Positions 44,773-54,547 are shown, counted from the stretch's first letter. The stretch: DNA of 64,000 bases from Rhodopseudomonas boonkerdii (GCF_021184025.1 NZ_CP036537.1:5022001-5086000), one strand, 5' to 3'. Numbers and translations: made by a program. Notes: generated from the sequence alone by a model not told the origin.

Positions 44773-45296
44773 TTGCCATCCTGTTCGCCCTCGCCGCGAT
44801 TTTCACCGAATTGTCGCTGCTCGCTTTCGGCGGCGGCAACACCATCCTGCCCGAAATGCAGCGGCAGGTTGTGGATGTGCATCACTGGATGAGCGCCCGC
44901 GATTTCAGCGCCATATTCGCGCTCGCACAGGCAGCCCCCGGTCCCAACATGATGGTGGTGACGCTGGTCGGCTGGCACGTCGCCGGCTGGCCCGGCGTGC
45001 TGGTGACATCGCTGGCGAAGTTCGGACCGTCCTCCATCGTGACCGGCCTCGTCATGCAGGTCTGGAAGCGCCACAAGAATGCGCCCTGGCGACGGGTAGT
45101 GCAGGCCGGCCTCGTGCCGGTGACCGCGGGCCTTGTCTGCGCCAGTGCGGCACTGATCACCGAAGCCTCCGTCCACACATGGGCGCTAGCCGCCATTACC
45201 GTCATTTGCGCGGCAATGACCTTGACCAAGCGCATCCATCCTCTGTGGGCACTGGCTTTCGGTGCCGTGGCCGGCTGGAGCGGCATCGGCCTGTGA
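44769..45296 (+). CDS. Chromate transporter, CHR domain, second subunit
   Basis: 175 residues from ATG 44769. It carries the second CHR motif set: LLAFGGGNTILPEMQRQVVD, DFSAIFALAQAAPGPNMMVV and TLVGWHVAGWPGVLV. It overlaps the first subunit by four bases and would complete the two-domain carrier. The pair is divergent from the LysR gene at 44114. The longer frame starting at 44628 lies inside the first subunit and is a shadow. Confidence 0.92.
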   Translation: MIAILFALAAIFTELSLLAFGGGNTILPEMQRQVVDVHHWMSARDFSAIFALAQAAPGPNMMVVTLVGWHVAGWPGVLVTSLAKFGPSSIVTGLVMQVWKRHKNAPWRRVVQAGLVPVTAGLVCASAALITEASVHTWALAAITVICAAMTLTKRIHPLWALAFGAVAGWSGIGL

Positions 45297-45394
45297 TTGA
45301 ACGGCCGCTGGCGTGTTGATGGCACCGGTTCCGCTCTGGCCTATCCGTCCCAGGGCCGGTAAATTGCCGCGGTTTACCTGAAAGAGAGATCGCC

Positions 45395-45958
45395 TTGTCC
45401 AACACAGCCGCCCGCACCCGTCTGCACGAGATCATCCGCGACCGCTCGTTCGGTTATGGCGAGATCACGCTCGCTTCAGGACGCAAGAGCAATTTCTATT
45501 TCAACCTGAAGCCCACCATGTGCGACCCGGAAGGCGCCGCGCTTCTGGCCGAGCTCACGTTCGATGCCCTCAAGGACGACAAGCTCGATTATGTCGGCGG
45601 GCTGGAGATGGGTGCGGTGCCGCTGGCCGGCGCGCTGGCGCAGCTGTCCTGGATGAAGGGCGCACCGATCGGCGCCTTCTTCGTGCGCAAGAAACCGAAG
45701 GAGCATGGCGCACGCCTCGCCATCGAGGGTCTCACGAAGACCGAGAGCCTGAAAGGCAAGCGCGTCGTCATCGTCGAGGACGTCACCACCACCGGCGGTT
45801 CCGCCGTGAAGGCGCTCGATGCCGTGCGCGAGGCGGGCGCGGAAGTGGCTCTGGTGTTCACCATGGTCGATCGTGACGAAGGCGCGACCGAAACATTCGC
45901 CGCGGCCGGTGTGCCATTTCGTTCGCTTTACAAGGCGACCGAATTCCTCAAAGGTTGA
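45395..45958 (+). CDS. pyrE: Orotate phosphoribosyltransferase
   Basis: 187 residues from TTG 45395 (translated [20 protein letters not shown]), with GAGAG about 8-13 bases upstream. The PRPP-binding motif is [20 protein letters not shown], and [20 protein letters not shown] is the OPRTase N-terminal signature. It converts orotate and PRPP to OMP in pyrimidine synthesis. The next gene's frame opens within the last codons. Confidence 0.95.
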   Translation: MSNTAARTRLHEIIRDRSFGYGEITLASGRKSNFYFNLKPTMCDPEGAALLAELTFDALKDDKLDYVGGLEMGAVPLAGALAQLSWMKGAPIGAFFVRKKPKEHGARLAIEGLTKTESLKGKRVVIVEDVTTTGGSAVKALDAVREAGAEVALVFTMVDRDEGATETFAAAGVPFRSLYKATEFLKG

Positions 45959-45996
45959 GCATTTCCGGCCTCCACGCGAGACCGATATCGTCTCCC

Positions 45997-47433
45997 GTGA
46001 AAGGCCTGCCCTTGCTTCGTTCCCTCAACCTCGCGCTCTGCATCGCCATTCTAAGCTTCGCCCCCGATGCGGCCTTCGCAGCCGAAGGCGGGCTCGATGG
46101 CGCAAAACTGTCGATGCTGTGGGCACTGCCTTTTGCCGGCATCCTGCTTTGCATCGCCACGGGGCCGGTGCTGTATCCGCATTTCTGGGAACATCACTAC
46201 GGCAAGTTCGCGGCCTTCTGGGCGGCGCTTGTCATCGTGCCGCTATGGTTCTCTGCAGGAACGACGACGGTCTCGCACACGATCGCCCATACGGTGCTGC
46301 TCGAATACCTGCCCTTCATCCTGCTGCTGCTATCCCTGTTCACCGTATCGGGTGGCATCTATCTGCAGGGCAATCTGCATGATAGCGTGTTCACCAACAC
46401 GGTGCTGCTCGGCTTCGGCACGCTGATGGCCAGCGTGGTCGGCACCACGGGTGCATCGATGATCCTGATCCGCCCCTTGCTGCGTGCCAATGATGATCGA
46501 CGCTACAACGTGCATGTGGTGGTGTTCTTCATCTTTCTCGTCTCGAATATCGGCGGCTCGCTGTCGCCGCTCGGCGACCCGCCGCTGTTTCTCGGATTTC
46601 TTCGCGGCGTCGATTTCTTCTGGACCACCACGCATCTTTTCCCGGATACGCTGTTCGCCGCGGGGATCGTGCTGCTGATCTTCATGCTGCTGGATATTTA
46701 CCTGCATCGCCGTGAGGACCGGCTGCCGAAGATCAAGGACCCGACGCCGGATTCGGCGCTGCGCCTGCACGGCAAGATCAACCTGCTGCTGCTCGGGGTC
46801 ATCATCGCCGCCATCCTGCTGAGCGGCAGCTGGAAGCCCGGCATTTCCTTCACCGTGCTCGGAACGCCGGTGGAATTGCAGAACCTGCTGCGCGACCTCA
46901 TCCTCCTCGCCGTGACCTTCGCATCGCTGGCCCTCACCAAGGCCGAGCATCGCAAGGCCAACGACTTCAAATGGGGGCCCATCGAGGAGGTCGCGATCCT
47001 GTTCGCCGGCATCTTCATCTGCATCGTGCCGGTCATGGCCATGCTCCAGGCCGGCTCAAACGGACCGTTCGCGCCGCTGGTCGCGCTTGTAACGCATGCG
47101 GACGGCACGCCGAACAACGCCGCCTATTTCTGGCTCACCGGTGTCCTGTCGTCGTTCCTCGACAATGCCCCGACCTATCTCGTCTTCTTCGAGCTCGCTG
47201 GCGGCGATGCGAAGACGCTGATGAGCTCGGGCGCCGCAACGCTCGCTGCCATCTCCGCCGGTGCGGTGTTCATGGGTGCCAATACCTATATCGGCAATGC
47301 ACCGAACTTCATGGTCTATGCGATCGCGCGGGATGCCGGCGTGAAAATGCCAAGTTTCTTCGCCTATATGCTGTGGTCGGGTGCAGTGCTGATCCCGGTC
47401 TTCCTGCTGATGACCTGGGTTTTCTTCATCTAG
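45997..47433 (+). CDS. Sodium:proton antiporter, NhaD/arsenite-permease-like
   Basis: 478 residues from GTG 45997; TTG 45955, overlapping the pyrE stop, is also possible. The protein begins with a signal-like helix (LLRSLNLALCIAILSFAPDA, then AFA) and has about eleven further helices. SNIGGSLSPLGDPPLFLGFL and LSSFLDNAPTYLVFFELAGG are the two Asn/Asp-containing membrane motifs of the ion transporter superfamily. Na+/H+ exchange is the best guess; the actual substrate is uncertain. Confidence 0.87.
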   Translation: MKGLPLLRSLNLALCIAILSFAPDAAFAAEGGLDGAKLSMLWALPFAGILLCIATGPVLYPHFWEHHYGKFAAFWAALVIVPLWFSAGTTTVSHTIAHTVLLEYLPFILLLLSLFTVSGGIYLQGNLHDSVFTNTVLLGFGTLMASVVGTTGASMILIRPLLRANDDRRYNVHVVVFFIFLVSNIGGSLSPLGDPPLFLGFLRGVDFFWTTTHLFPDTLFAAGIVLLIFMLLDIYLHRREDRLPKIKDPTPDSALRLHGKINLLLLGVIIAAILLSGSWKPGISFTVLGTPVELQNLLRDLILLAVTFASLALTKAEHRKANDFKWGPIEEVAILFAGIFICIVPVMAMLQAGSNGPFAPLVALVTHADGTPNNAAYFWLTGVLSSFLDNAPTYLVFFELAGGDAKTLMSSGAATLAAISAGAVFMGANTYIGNAPNFMVYAIARDAGVKMPSFFAYMLWSGAVLIPVFLLMTWVFFI

Positions 47434-47562
47434 TACCGGCGCCGGTTACCTCCCGTTTACCATAACGGCCTAGCCTCGCGCCGAACCGGGATGCTGCAAT
47501 TCCGGCTGTCGATCATGCGGCCGCGGAGCTTGGCGTTGCGTCACAATCCTGAAATCTCGCGC

Positions 47563-48363
47563 ATGCGCCGACCTCTTTTCGTCGCTGTCATCGCCGCGTG
47601 TGTCGCGTTCGCTCCGGAGAACGTATCGGCACAAGGCTTCTTCGATTTCCTCTTCGGCGGCGGTTCGCCGCAAAAGCAGCAACAGCAGCGTCGCGGCGGC
47701 CCCCCGCAAAACGATTTCTTCTCCGACCCGTTCGGTCTCAACTCGCAGCAGGAACAGCCGCAGCCCCAGCGCAGCGCAGCTGGCTATGGCGGCTCCGGCG
47801 CGGCCTTCTGCGTGCGCACCTGCGACGGCAAATACTTTCCGCTCGGCCGCGGCGGCGCCAGCCCGGCCCAGATGTGCCAGGCCTTCTGCCCGGCCTCACC
47901 GACCAAGGTCATGTTCGGCAGCAGCATCGATTATGCGACATCGTCCGCGGGCGAACGCTATGCCGACCTCCCCAACGCCTTCGCCTACCGCAAGGCGCTG
48001 AAGGCCGACTGTACCTGCAACGGTCGCGATCCCGCAGGCCTCGCACCGATCGATCTCTCGCTGGACACCTCGCTGCGCCCGGGTGACGTGGTCGCGACCA
48101 CCAACGGCCTTGTCGTCTTTTCCGGCGTGCGTACCGGCAACAATCAGGCCGCGGAATTCACACCGATTTCATCCTATGCCGGCCTCACCTCGGAAGTCCG
48201 CGCCCGGCTCGGCGAAATGAAGGTCGCTCCGGTTGCTGCCGAGACGATCACCGACGAAGCGCCGATGGCAGACACGCCGCGCGAGATCGCACCGCTGCCG
48301 GCAACGAGCATCGCGCCGAAGCGGACGCCGGCACAGAGTGCGAAACGCGCCGAAGCCAATTGA
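47563..48363 (+). CDS. DUF2865 domain secreted protein
   Basis: 266 residues from ATG 47563. The signal peptide is MRRPLFVAVIAACVAFAPEN, ending in VSA-QG. A Gln/Pro-rich linker precedes the DUF2865 core with cysteines in FCVRTCDGKYFPLGRGGASP, MCQAFCPASPTKVMFGSSID and KADCTCNGRDPAGL, so disulfides are likely. The C-terminal tail is rich in Ala and Pro. Function is unknown in the family, which is largely alphaproteobacterial. Upstream in-frame ATGs at 47491 and 47515 would hide the signal peptide. Confidence 0.85.
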   Translation: MRRPLFVAVIAACVAFAPENVSAQGFFDFLFGGGSPQKQQQQRRGGPPQNDFFSDPFGLNSQQEQPQPQRSAAGYGGSGAAFCVRTCDGKYFPLGRGGASPAQMCQAFCPASPTKVMFGSSIDYATSSAGERYADLPNAFAYRKALKADCTCNGRDPAGLAPIDLSLDTSLRPGDVVATTNGLVVFSGVRTGNNQAAEFTPISSYAGLTSEVRARLGEMKVAPVAAETITDEAPMADTPREIAPLPATSIAPKRTPAQSAKRAEAN

Positions 48364-48376
48364 TCCGCATGTGCCA

Positions 48377-48808
48377 TCATCGCCCGATGATGACACCGAC
48401 CACATTCGTCTCCGAAAGATATTTCCGCTCGATCTCCGCGCGTGCTGCTGCGCGATTTTCCGGCGTCAGCAGACCGCGCTTCTCGGCCAGAATCATCCAG
48501 CAATAGCCCCACCAGTCGGTCAACATGCCGTCGTCACCGACAAGATCGTAGCCCTGCTCTGCAGCGAAGATTCGCGCATGCGCCTCGTCGAGCCGATCGA
48601 GCCAGGCATGATCCTCGAGCGGAAATAGATCGTCACTGACATCGTCGGTTGTGTATCCCCACACCGACAAGCATACCGCATTGAATTCACGATCGATCTG
48701 GTCGTCATCCACGGGATAACGACGCGCATCAAGATGCAGGCGGGTCAGCGATCGGGCAAAATCGGCGATCCGGGTCAGGGCGAACTGATTGTAGGCCAGA
48801 GTTGGCAT
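48377..48808 (-). CDS. Hypothetical protein (143 aa) with a candidate LexA box upstream
   Basis: The protein is soluble, acidic and tryptophan-containing: MPTLAYNQFALTRIADFARS, then CLSVWGYTTDDVSDDLF, AEQGYDLVGDDGMLTDWWGY and a basic C-terminal EIERKYLSETNVVGVIIGR. I do not recognise the family. It is a single gene convergent with the DUF2865 gene. A GTTC-N7-GTTC element lies 66 bp upstream of ATG 48808, so induction by DNA damage is possible. Confidence 0.7.
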   Translation of the reverse strand: MPTLAYNQFALTRIADFARSLTRLHLDARRYPVDDDQIDREFNAVCLSVWGYTTDDVSDDLFPLEDHAWLDRLDEAHARIFAAEQGYDLVGDDGMLTDWWGYCWMILAEKRGLLTPENRAAARAEIERKYLSETNVVGVIIGR

Positions 48809-49211
48809 TGCGAGCCTCGCAGACTGAAGAAACAGCTTCGAATCGGAAGACTACATCAAACACTTGGAAGTTTGTTCTTTATTTGTTCTTATTGATTAAG
48901 AGATCGTTGTCGTCCGGTGAATGCCGGCACCCATAACCGTCCCGCAAAGCGATCGGACGTGAGAAGCAGCTGAAGAACTAGCAACGGGACTGGAAGATTG
49001 CATTGATCGAACGGGATATCGGCGATTGGGGCGATTTGTCGGACTGTCGTGACGGCAGAGGTCATGAGTGCCGACTTTCGCGTGGACGACACAACGCCCT
49101 GCCATGATCTGCCCAAAACGGCGGCATAACCATAGCAAAACCTCCGCACCCACATGGGTTTCCGACCCCCGATGAATGGGCGTATGATTTCACGCCGCGC
49201 CACAGATCAGG
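48809..49211. other. Intergenic region between the 143-aa protein gene and glgP
   Basis: About 400 bp. It contains the candidate LexA box and an AT-rich tract at 48860-48900. The open frames on the minus strand (for example 48889-49203) have no protein-like features. I see nothing further. Confidence 0.6.
48874..48888. promoter_or_regulatory. Candidate LexA (SOS) box
   Basis: GTTC-TTTATTT-GTTC matches the alphaproteobacterial LexA consensus GTTC-N7-GTTC exactly. It lies between the divergent 143-aa gene and glgP, closer to the former. One or two chance matches are expected in a window of this size, so position is the main support. Confidence 0.45.
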
Positions 49212-51743
49212 ATGACCAGTTTGTCAGACCAGTCCACGCCAGCACAGTTCCTGCCTCAGAACGCCCCGATCGATGAATTGCTGCTCTCCGAGATCAAGAG
49301 TGCCATTCTCGTCAAGCTGACGCTCGGGATCGGCAAGGAAGCGTCCTTCGCCACCAAGCACGACTGGTACAAGGCCGCTGCCCTGACGCTGCGCGATCGC
49401 ATCGTGCACCGCTGGCTGATGTCGGAGAAGGAGAGCTACGACGCCGGCCGCAAGCGTGTCTATTATCTCTCGCTCGAATTCCTCATCGGCCGGCTCTTCA
49501 CCGATGCGCTGAACAATATGGGCCTGCTGCCGGTGTTTCGCGCTGCGCTCGAAGATCTCGGCGTCGGTCTCGATGACCTCCGCAAATGCGAGCCGGACGC
49601 GGCGCTCGGCAATGGCGGCCTCGGCCGTCTCGCTGCCTGCTTCATGGAGAGCATGTCGACGCTCGCCATTCCCGCTTACGGTTATGGCATCCGCTACGAT
49701 TTCGGCCTGTTCAAGCAGATCATCTCGAAAGGTTGGCAGAAAGAATATCCGGACGAATGGCTGAGCTTCGGCAATCCTTGGGAGCTGCCGCGGCCGGAGG
49801 TCGTCTATCACGTGCATTTTGGCGGCCACACCGAGGTGATCGATGACGCCAAGGGCCATCAGCGCATCGTGTGGCACCCTGGCGAAACCGTGGAAGCTGT
49901 CGCCTACGACACACCTATTGTCGGCTGGCGCGGCCAGCATGTGAACGCGCTGCGGCTGTGGTCGGCCCGCGCGCCCGACCCGCTGCGCCTCGACGTGTTC
50001 AATACCGGCGACTATGTCAGCGCGAGCGCCGAGCAGGCGCGCGCCGAAGCCATCTGCAAATTCCTGTATCCGAACGATGAAAGCGCCGCCGGCCGCGAAT
50101 TGCGTCTGCGACAGGAGTATTTCTTCGTCTCGGCGTCGCTGCAGGATCTCGTCAAGCGGCATTTGGAATCGGAGGGCAATCTGCGCGGCCTCGCCAACAA
50201 GGCGGCGGTACAGATGAACGACACGCATCCGAGCCTGGCCATCGCCGAGCTGATGCGCATTCTGATCGACGTGCACAATATGCGCTGGGATGCGGCGTGG
50301 CAGATCACCAATGCGACGTTATCCTACACCAATCACACACTGCTGCCGGAAGCGCTGGAAACCTGGCCGGTGGAGCTGATGGAACGGCTGCTGCCGCGCC
50401 ATCTCGAAATCATCTATCGCATCAATGTCGCGCATCTCGACCGCGCCGATGCGATCCGCCCTGGCGACACCGGCTATCGTGCCTCGGTGTCGGTGATCGA
50501 CGAAGGCGCAGGCCGCCGCGTGCGGATGGGCAACCTCGCCTTCATTGGCTCGCATCGCATCAACGGTGTGTCGGCAATGCATTCGGAGTTGATGAAGGAG
50601 ACGGTGTTCCGCGATCTCAATCAGCTCTATCCAGGCCGCATCACCAACAAGACCAACGGCATCACCTTCCGCCGCTGGCTGATGCTGGCCAATCCGAAAC
50701 TGACGGACCTGCTTCGCGCCACTTGCGGCGAGGCCGTGCTCGACGACCCGACGCGCCTCATCAAACTGGAAGCCTATGCCGGGGATGCCGCGTTCCAGCA
50801 GGAATTCCGCAAGGTCAAGCATCACAACAAGCTCGCCCTCGCCCGTACTATCGGCGAGAAGCTGGGCGTACAGGCCGATCCATCGGCGTTGTTCGACGTA
50901 CAGATCAAGCGCATTCACGAATACAAGCGACAACTGCTGAATATCGTCGAAACCGTCGCGCTGTATCAGGCGATCAAGGACGAGCCGAACAAGAACTGGG
51001 TGCCCCGCGTGAAAATTTTCGCGGGCAAGGCGGCGGCGAGCTATCGCTATGCCAAGCTGATCATCAAGCTGGCGAATGACGTCGCCAAGATGATCAACAA
51101 TGACGATAGCATCCGCGGCCAGCTCAAAGTCGCCTTCATGCCCGACTACAATGTAAGCCTCGCCGAGATCATCATACCCGCGGCCGATTTGTCTGAGCAA
51201 ATCTCCACTGCAGGCATGGAAGCCTCCGGCACCGGCAACATGAAGCTGTCGCTGAATGGCGCTCTCACCATCGGCACGCTGGACGGCGCCAATATCGAAA
51301 TCCGCGACAATGTCGGCCCGGAAAATATCGCGATCTTCGGCATGACTGCGGGTGAGGTGGTAGAGCGCCGCAATCGCGGCCTCGATGCATCGGACGTGAT
51401 CGCAAAATCGCCCAATCTCGGCCGCGCCATCTATGCCATCGAGAGCGGCTTCTTTTCGCCAGACGATCCCGGCCGGTTCGGCGCCATAGGCCATGCGTTG
51501 CGCCATCTCGACCACTACATGGTGTCTGCCGATTTTGATTCCTATTACGACGCCCAGCGCGGCATCGACGCGCGCTGGACCGCCGGCTCTGCCTGGAGCC
51601 GCGCCGCCATCCTCAACACCGCACGCATGGGCTGGTTCTCGTCCGACCGCACCATCCGTGAATACGCCGAGGATATCTGGCACGTCCCGGTGGTGCAGCA
51701 ACTGCCGACGACATTTGCGCAGCAGATACGCAAAGCGACGTAA
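49212..51743 (+). CDS. glgP: Glycogen/starch phosphorylase
   Basis: 843 residues from ATG 49212. The protein shows the GT35 family throughout: YYLSLEFLIGRLFTDALNNM, NDTHPSLAIAELMRILID, TNKTNGITFRRWLMLANP, QIKRIHEYKRQLLN and the PLP-binding lysine in EASGTGNMKLSLNGALTIGT. It releases glucose-1-phosphate from glycogen. No other glycogen gene is in the window. It is convergent with the sensor-kinase gene, whose stop lies 8 bp beyond. Confidence 0.97.
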   Translation: MTSLSDQSTPAQFLPQNAPIDELLLSEIKSAILVKLTLGIGKEASFATKHDWYKAAALTLRDRIVHRWLMSEKESYDAGRKRVYYLSLEFLIGRLFTDALNNMGLLPVFRAALEDLGVGLDDLRKCEPDAALGNGGLGRLAACFMESMSTLAIPAYGYGIRYDFGLFKQIISKGWQKEYPDEWLSFGNPWELPRPEVVYHVHFGGHTEVIDDAKGHQRIVWHPGETVEAVAYDTPIVGWRGQHVNALRLWSARAPDPLRLDVFNTGDYVSASAEQARAEAICKFLYPNDESAAGRELRLRQEYFFVSASLQDLVKRHLESEGNLRGLANKAAVQMNDTHPSLAIAELMRILIDVHNMRWDAAWQITNATLSYTNHTLLPEALETWPVELMERLLPRHLEIIYRINVAHLDRADAIRPGDTGYRASVSVIDEGAGRRVRMGNLAFIGSHRINGVSAMHSELMKETVFRDLNQLYPGRITNKTNGITFRRWLMLANPKLTDLLRATCGEAVLDDPTRLIKLEAYAGDAAFQQEFRKVKHHNKLALARTIGEKLGVQADPSALFDVQIKRIHEYKRQLLNIVETVALYQAIKDEPNKNWVPRVKIFAGKAAASYRYAKLIIKLANDVAKMINNDDSIRGQLKVAFMPDYNVSLAEIIIPAADLSEQISTAGMEASGTGNMKLSLNGALTIGTLDGANIEIRDNVGPENIAIFGMTAGEVVERRNRGLDASDVIAKSPNLGRAIYAIESGFFSPDDPGRFGAIGHALRHLDHYMVSADFDSYYDAQRGIDARWTAGSAWSRAAILNTARMGWFSSDRTIREYAEDIWHVPVVQQLPTTFAQQIRKAT

Positions 51744-51750
51744 CTCACTG

Positions 51751-53142
51751 TCAGTTCCTGGCGACGTTTCCCGCCGGGAGCCGCAGCGTGACGCACAAGC
51801 CTCCCTTCGGCGATGCCCCTAACGAGACATCGCCGCCATAGAGCTCCGCAAGTTCGCGTGTAATCGACAATCCAAAGCCGAATCCGGGCGCGCTTTCGTC
51901 AAGCCGCTCTCCGGGCCGCAGCACCTGTGCCCGTTGCTCGACGGACAGTCCGCCTCCATCGTCCTCGACCACCAGTTCGACCAGCGTGTTTTGCCGTATA
52001 GCGCGTATCGAAACCTTACTGCGTGCCCACTTGAAAGCGTTGTCGAGCAGATTGCCTGCCATTTCATCGAAATCCTGCTGTTCGCAGGCGACCATCAGAT
52101 CGACCGGCACATTCATCGCAAATGCGACGTTCTTGTCGCTGTTGATCTTGCCGAGCAAGTCGCCGAGATCCTGCAGGCGCGGCGCAATCGCAGTCTGCAC
52201 ACGAACCGGCCCATTCAACACGGCGGTGCGCGCACGCCCGAGATGATGACGGATGCGGCGCTCCATTTGCGTGACGAGCGCCTGTATTGTCGCTGGGTTC
52301 CCGGCACTATCGGCGGACGCTACGATCGCCAATGTGGCCAACGGCGTCTTCAGGCCATGAGCGAGATTGGCGACATGACGACGCGCCCGTTCGAGGCTCG
52401 TGGCATTCTGGTCGAGCAGACCATTGAGCTCTGCCACCAGCGGCTGAATTTCGACTGGTTGTCGCGATGGCACCCGCTCGATACGCCCGCTGCGCACATC
52501 CGCCACCGCCTTGCGCAAACGATCCAGCGGACGCAGGCCGAGCCGGACCTGCAGCATGATCGCCAGCAGCAGCGCTCCCCCCAATGCGGCCAGCGATATC
52601 GCCAGCGTAGTCATGGCTTCACGCAGCGGCCCCCAGACCGCGGCACGTGGCGACGATGTAACGATCGTGACTACAAAGTCCGAAACTCTGACCTGCTTGA
52701 TGCGGAAATGCAGGTATTCGTCATCCGGTCCCACGCCATCCGCTGGCCGCGGTCGGTCGTTCTTGTCCTTTTCAGGCCCCTTGCGAGGCTGAGGCGGTCT
52801 TTCATCACGCACGAGCGCGGGACTGTCGATATCCGCGTCTTCAAGCGAAGCCGAACGCAGCACGTTTTTGGGCCCGGTGATCTGCCAATACCAGCCGCGG
52901 CGCGGGCGCTCGAAGGGGGGACCGTCCGCGTTACCCGTCAGTCCGATCCGGCCATTTGCGTCGGCACGCAACATCGACGACAGGAAGACGATCTGCGTGT
53001 CGAGCCGCTGGTCAATTTGTCCTTGAACGAAACGATGCAGCACGAACCCGATCAGGACTGCCGCAACCACAAGAGCCAGAGCGATGAAGCCGGATGCCGC
53101 AATCAGAAGCCGGCGGCTAAGCGAAGCTTCACGCGACATCAC
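51751..53142 (-). CDS. Sensor histidine kinase (PhoQ-like)
   Basis: 463 residues. The first membrane helix is at about 10-33 (LLIAASGFIALALVVAAVLI) and the second at about 175-195. A periplasmic domain of some 140 residues lies between, with a charged Pro/Lys/Asp linker. A HAMP-like segment follows, then the H-box ARRHVANLAHGLKTPLATLA and the ATPase boxes GNLLDNAFKWA, VEDDGGGLS and GFGFGLSIT. The HGLKTPL form is characteristic of PhoQ-like kinases. It overlaps the response-regulator stop by four bases. Confidence 0.92.
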   Translation of the reverse strand: MMSREASLSRRLLIAASGFIALALVVAAVLIGFVLHRFVQGQIDQRLDTQIVFLSSMLRADANGRIGLTGNADGPPFERPRRGWYWQITGPKNVLRSASLEDADIDSPALVRDERPPQPRKGPEKDKNDRPRPADGVGPDDEYLHFRIKQVRVSDFVVTIVTSSPRAAVWGPLREAMTTLAISLAALGGALLLAIMLQVRLGLRPLDRLRKAVADVRSGRIERVPSRQPVEIQPLVAELNGLLDQNATSLERARRHVANLAHGLKTPLATLAIVASADSAGNPATIQALVTQMERRIRHHLGRARTAVLNGPVRVQTAIAPRLQDLGDLLGKINSDKNVAFAMNVPVDLMVACEQQDFDEMAGNLLDNAFKWARSKVSIRAIRQNTLVELVVEDDGGGLSVEQRAQVLRPGERLDESAPGFGFGLSITRELAELYGGDVSLGASPKGGLCVTLRLPAGNVARN

Positions 53143-53804
53143 GATCCGCCTGCGATTAGCCGATAGCCGCGTCCACGCACGGTTTCGATCATATCGTGAC
53201 CGATCTTGCGACGCAGCCGGGCCACGATGACCTCGAGTGAATTGGAGTCGGTGCCGGCATCGCCCTCATAAACCTTCTCCATCAATTCGATGCGGTCGTA
53301 GACTGTTTCCTTGCGCATGATCAGCGACTGCAGCACGCGCCACTCCAGCGCCGTGAGTTTCAGTGGCAGACCATCGAGTTCGAATACCCCGGTCGGCGCA
53401 TCGAATGAGAGTGGCCCACAGGAAATTGCCGGCGCAGCGTGGCCAGCCGAGCGGCGCACCAGCGCGCGCAGCCGCATGATCAGTTCTTCGACGCGAAATG
53501 GTTTGGTGAGATAGTCGTCAGCGCCAGCTTTAAAGCCATCAACCTTTTCTGTCCAACCGTCACGCGCTGTCAGGATCAGAACCGGCAATTGCCGTCCGCT
53601 TTTGCGCCAGGCGCGTAGAACCGTAGCACCCGGAATTTTTGGCAGTCCGAGATCGAGCACCGCCACGTCGTAGCTTTCGGTTTCGCCAAGATGCTGACCG
53701 TCCTCGCCGTCGACGGCCACATCGACGGCGAAATTCTGCCGCCGCAAGGCAGATGCGACTTCGTCGGCCAGCAATGCGTCGTCCTCGACCAGCAGAACCT
53801 TCAT
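53139..53804 (-). CDS. Response regulator, OmpR/PhoP family
   Basis: 221 residues from ATG 53804 (MKVLLVEDDALLADEVASAL). The receiver domain has the acidic pocket VEDD, the phospho-acceptor in VAVLDLGLPKIPG, the switch Thr in LILTARD and the Lys in YLTKPF. The C-terminal OmpR winged helix includes LTALEWRVLQSLIMRKETVY and EVIVARLRRKIG. It is co-transcribed with the PhoQ-like kinase and divergent from the pair of OB-fold-like genes, which are natural target candidates. Confidence 0.95.
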   Translation of the reverse strand: MKVLLVEDDALLADEVASALRRQNFAVDVAVDGEDGQHLGETESYDVAVLDLGLPKIPGATVLRAWRKSGRQLPVLILTARDGWTEKVDGFKAGADDYLTKPFRVEELIMRLRALVRRSAGHAAPAISCGPLSFDAPTGVFELDGLPLKLTALEWRVLQSLIMRKETVYDRIELMEKVYEGDAGTDSNSLEVIVARLRRKIGHDMIETVRGRGYRLIAGGS

Positions 53805-53863
53805 CCTTGTCCTCATGCGCGCGAAGGGGTGACCGAGGGCTATGCAGCGTAGCTTAACCCAAT

Positions 53864-53881
53864 CTGAATGGTTCGGTTCAG
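53864..53881. promoter_or_regulatory. Inverted repeat in the divergent region of the two-component system
   Basis: CTGAA-N8-TTCAG (53864-53868 and 53877-53881) lies between the response-regulator gene and the first OB-fold-like gene, next to GTTCGGTTC. It is a possible binding site for the response regulator; support is positional only. Confidence 0.3.
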
Positions 53882-53944
53882 CCTGGATTGGACTTGGCCC
53901 GCTTAGGGTCTTGCCATCGCCACCCCTGACAAGGAGACCCGACC

Positions 53945-54547
53945 ATGACGGACGACATAGACACCTCCGGGCCCAAGGCCCTTCCCCCGCCGCAAAGCCG
54001 CTGGCGAATGTCCAGCGGCGCTATCGGCACGGGAGCGCTGGCGGCAGTGCTGATAGCAGGTGCCGCGCTCGGCGCCGGTGGTACTCGGCTTGCGCAGAAC
54101 TGGCAGCCACAGAGCGTCATGCTCTTGCAGCCCACTCCGATTGAAAAAATGGCAGACCGAACCCCGGTCGCCATCAAGGGCGAGGTGGGCGACATCTTCG
54201 GCAACAAGTTCGTGGTGCAGGATCCGAGCGGACGGGCCTTGGTTGATACCGGGCCGCGCGGCGAGGACCGCGCGGTGGTCGTCAGGGGCGAAACAGTCAC
54301 CGTGCAGGGCCGCTTTGATCGCGGCGTGGTGCGCGCCGACCTGATCTTGCATGCCGATGGCCGCAACGAAGCCTTTGGCCCGCCCGACGGTCCGAAAGGC
54401 CCCAAAGGTCCAAAAGGCCCTAAGGGGCCGAAAGGCGGCCCGGACGCTCGCGCCGATCGCGGACCGCCTCCGCCGCCGCCATCTGGCGACCGGAATGGCC
54501 CCGAAGACGACGACGCACCGCCTCCACCGCCGCCGCGTGCGCGCTGA
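53945..54547 (+). CDS. Membrane-anchored OB-fold-like protein with collagen-like and polyproline tail
   Basis: 200 residues from ATG 53945, with AAGGAG about 8 bases upstream. One transmembrane helix is near residues 25-47 (GAIGTGALAAVLIAGAALGA). It is followed by a small beta domain, PVAIKGEVGDIFGNKFVVQD, then PSGRALVDTGPRG and GETVTVQGRFDRGVV, resembling bacterial OB-fold (BOF) proteins. The C-terminus holds a PKG-PKG tandem (about residues 143-160, five or more GPK triplets) and then runs of prolines with acidic residues. Function is unknown. It is paired with the next gene, which repeats the same beta domain, and is divergent from the two-component system. Confidence 0.75.
   Translation: MTDDIDTSGPKALPPPQSRWRMSSGAIGTGALAAVLIAGAALGAGGTRLAQNWQPQSVMLLQPTPIEKMADRTPVAIKGEVGDIFGNKFVVQDPSGRALVDTGPRGEDRAVVVRGETVTVQGRFDRGVVRADLILHADGRNEAFGPPDGPKGPKGPKGPKGPKGGPDARADRGPPPPPPSGDRNGPEDDDAPPPPPPRAR

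Noticed and set aside
48889..49203. 104-codon minus-strand frame upstream of glgP
   Set aside because: It lacks a ribosome-binding site and protein-like composition, and overlaps the probable promoter region.
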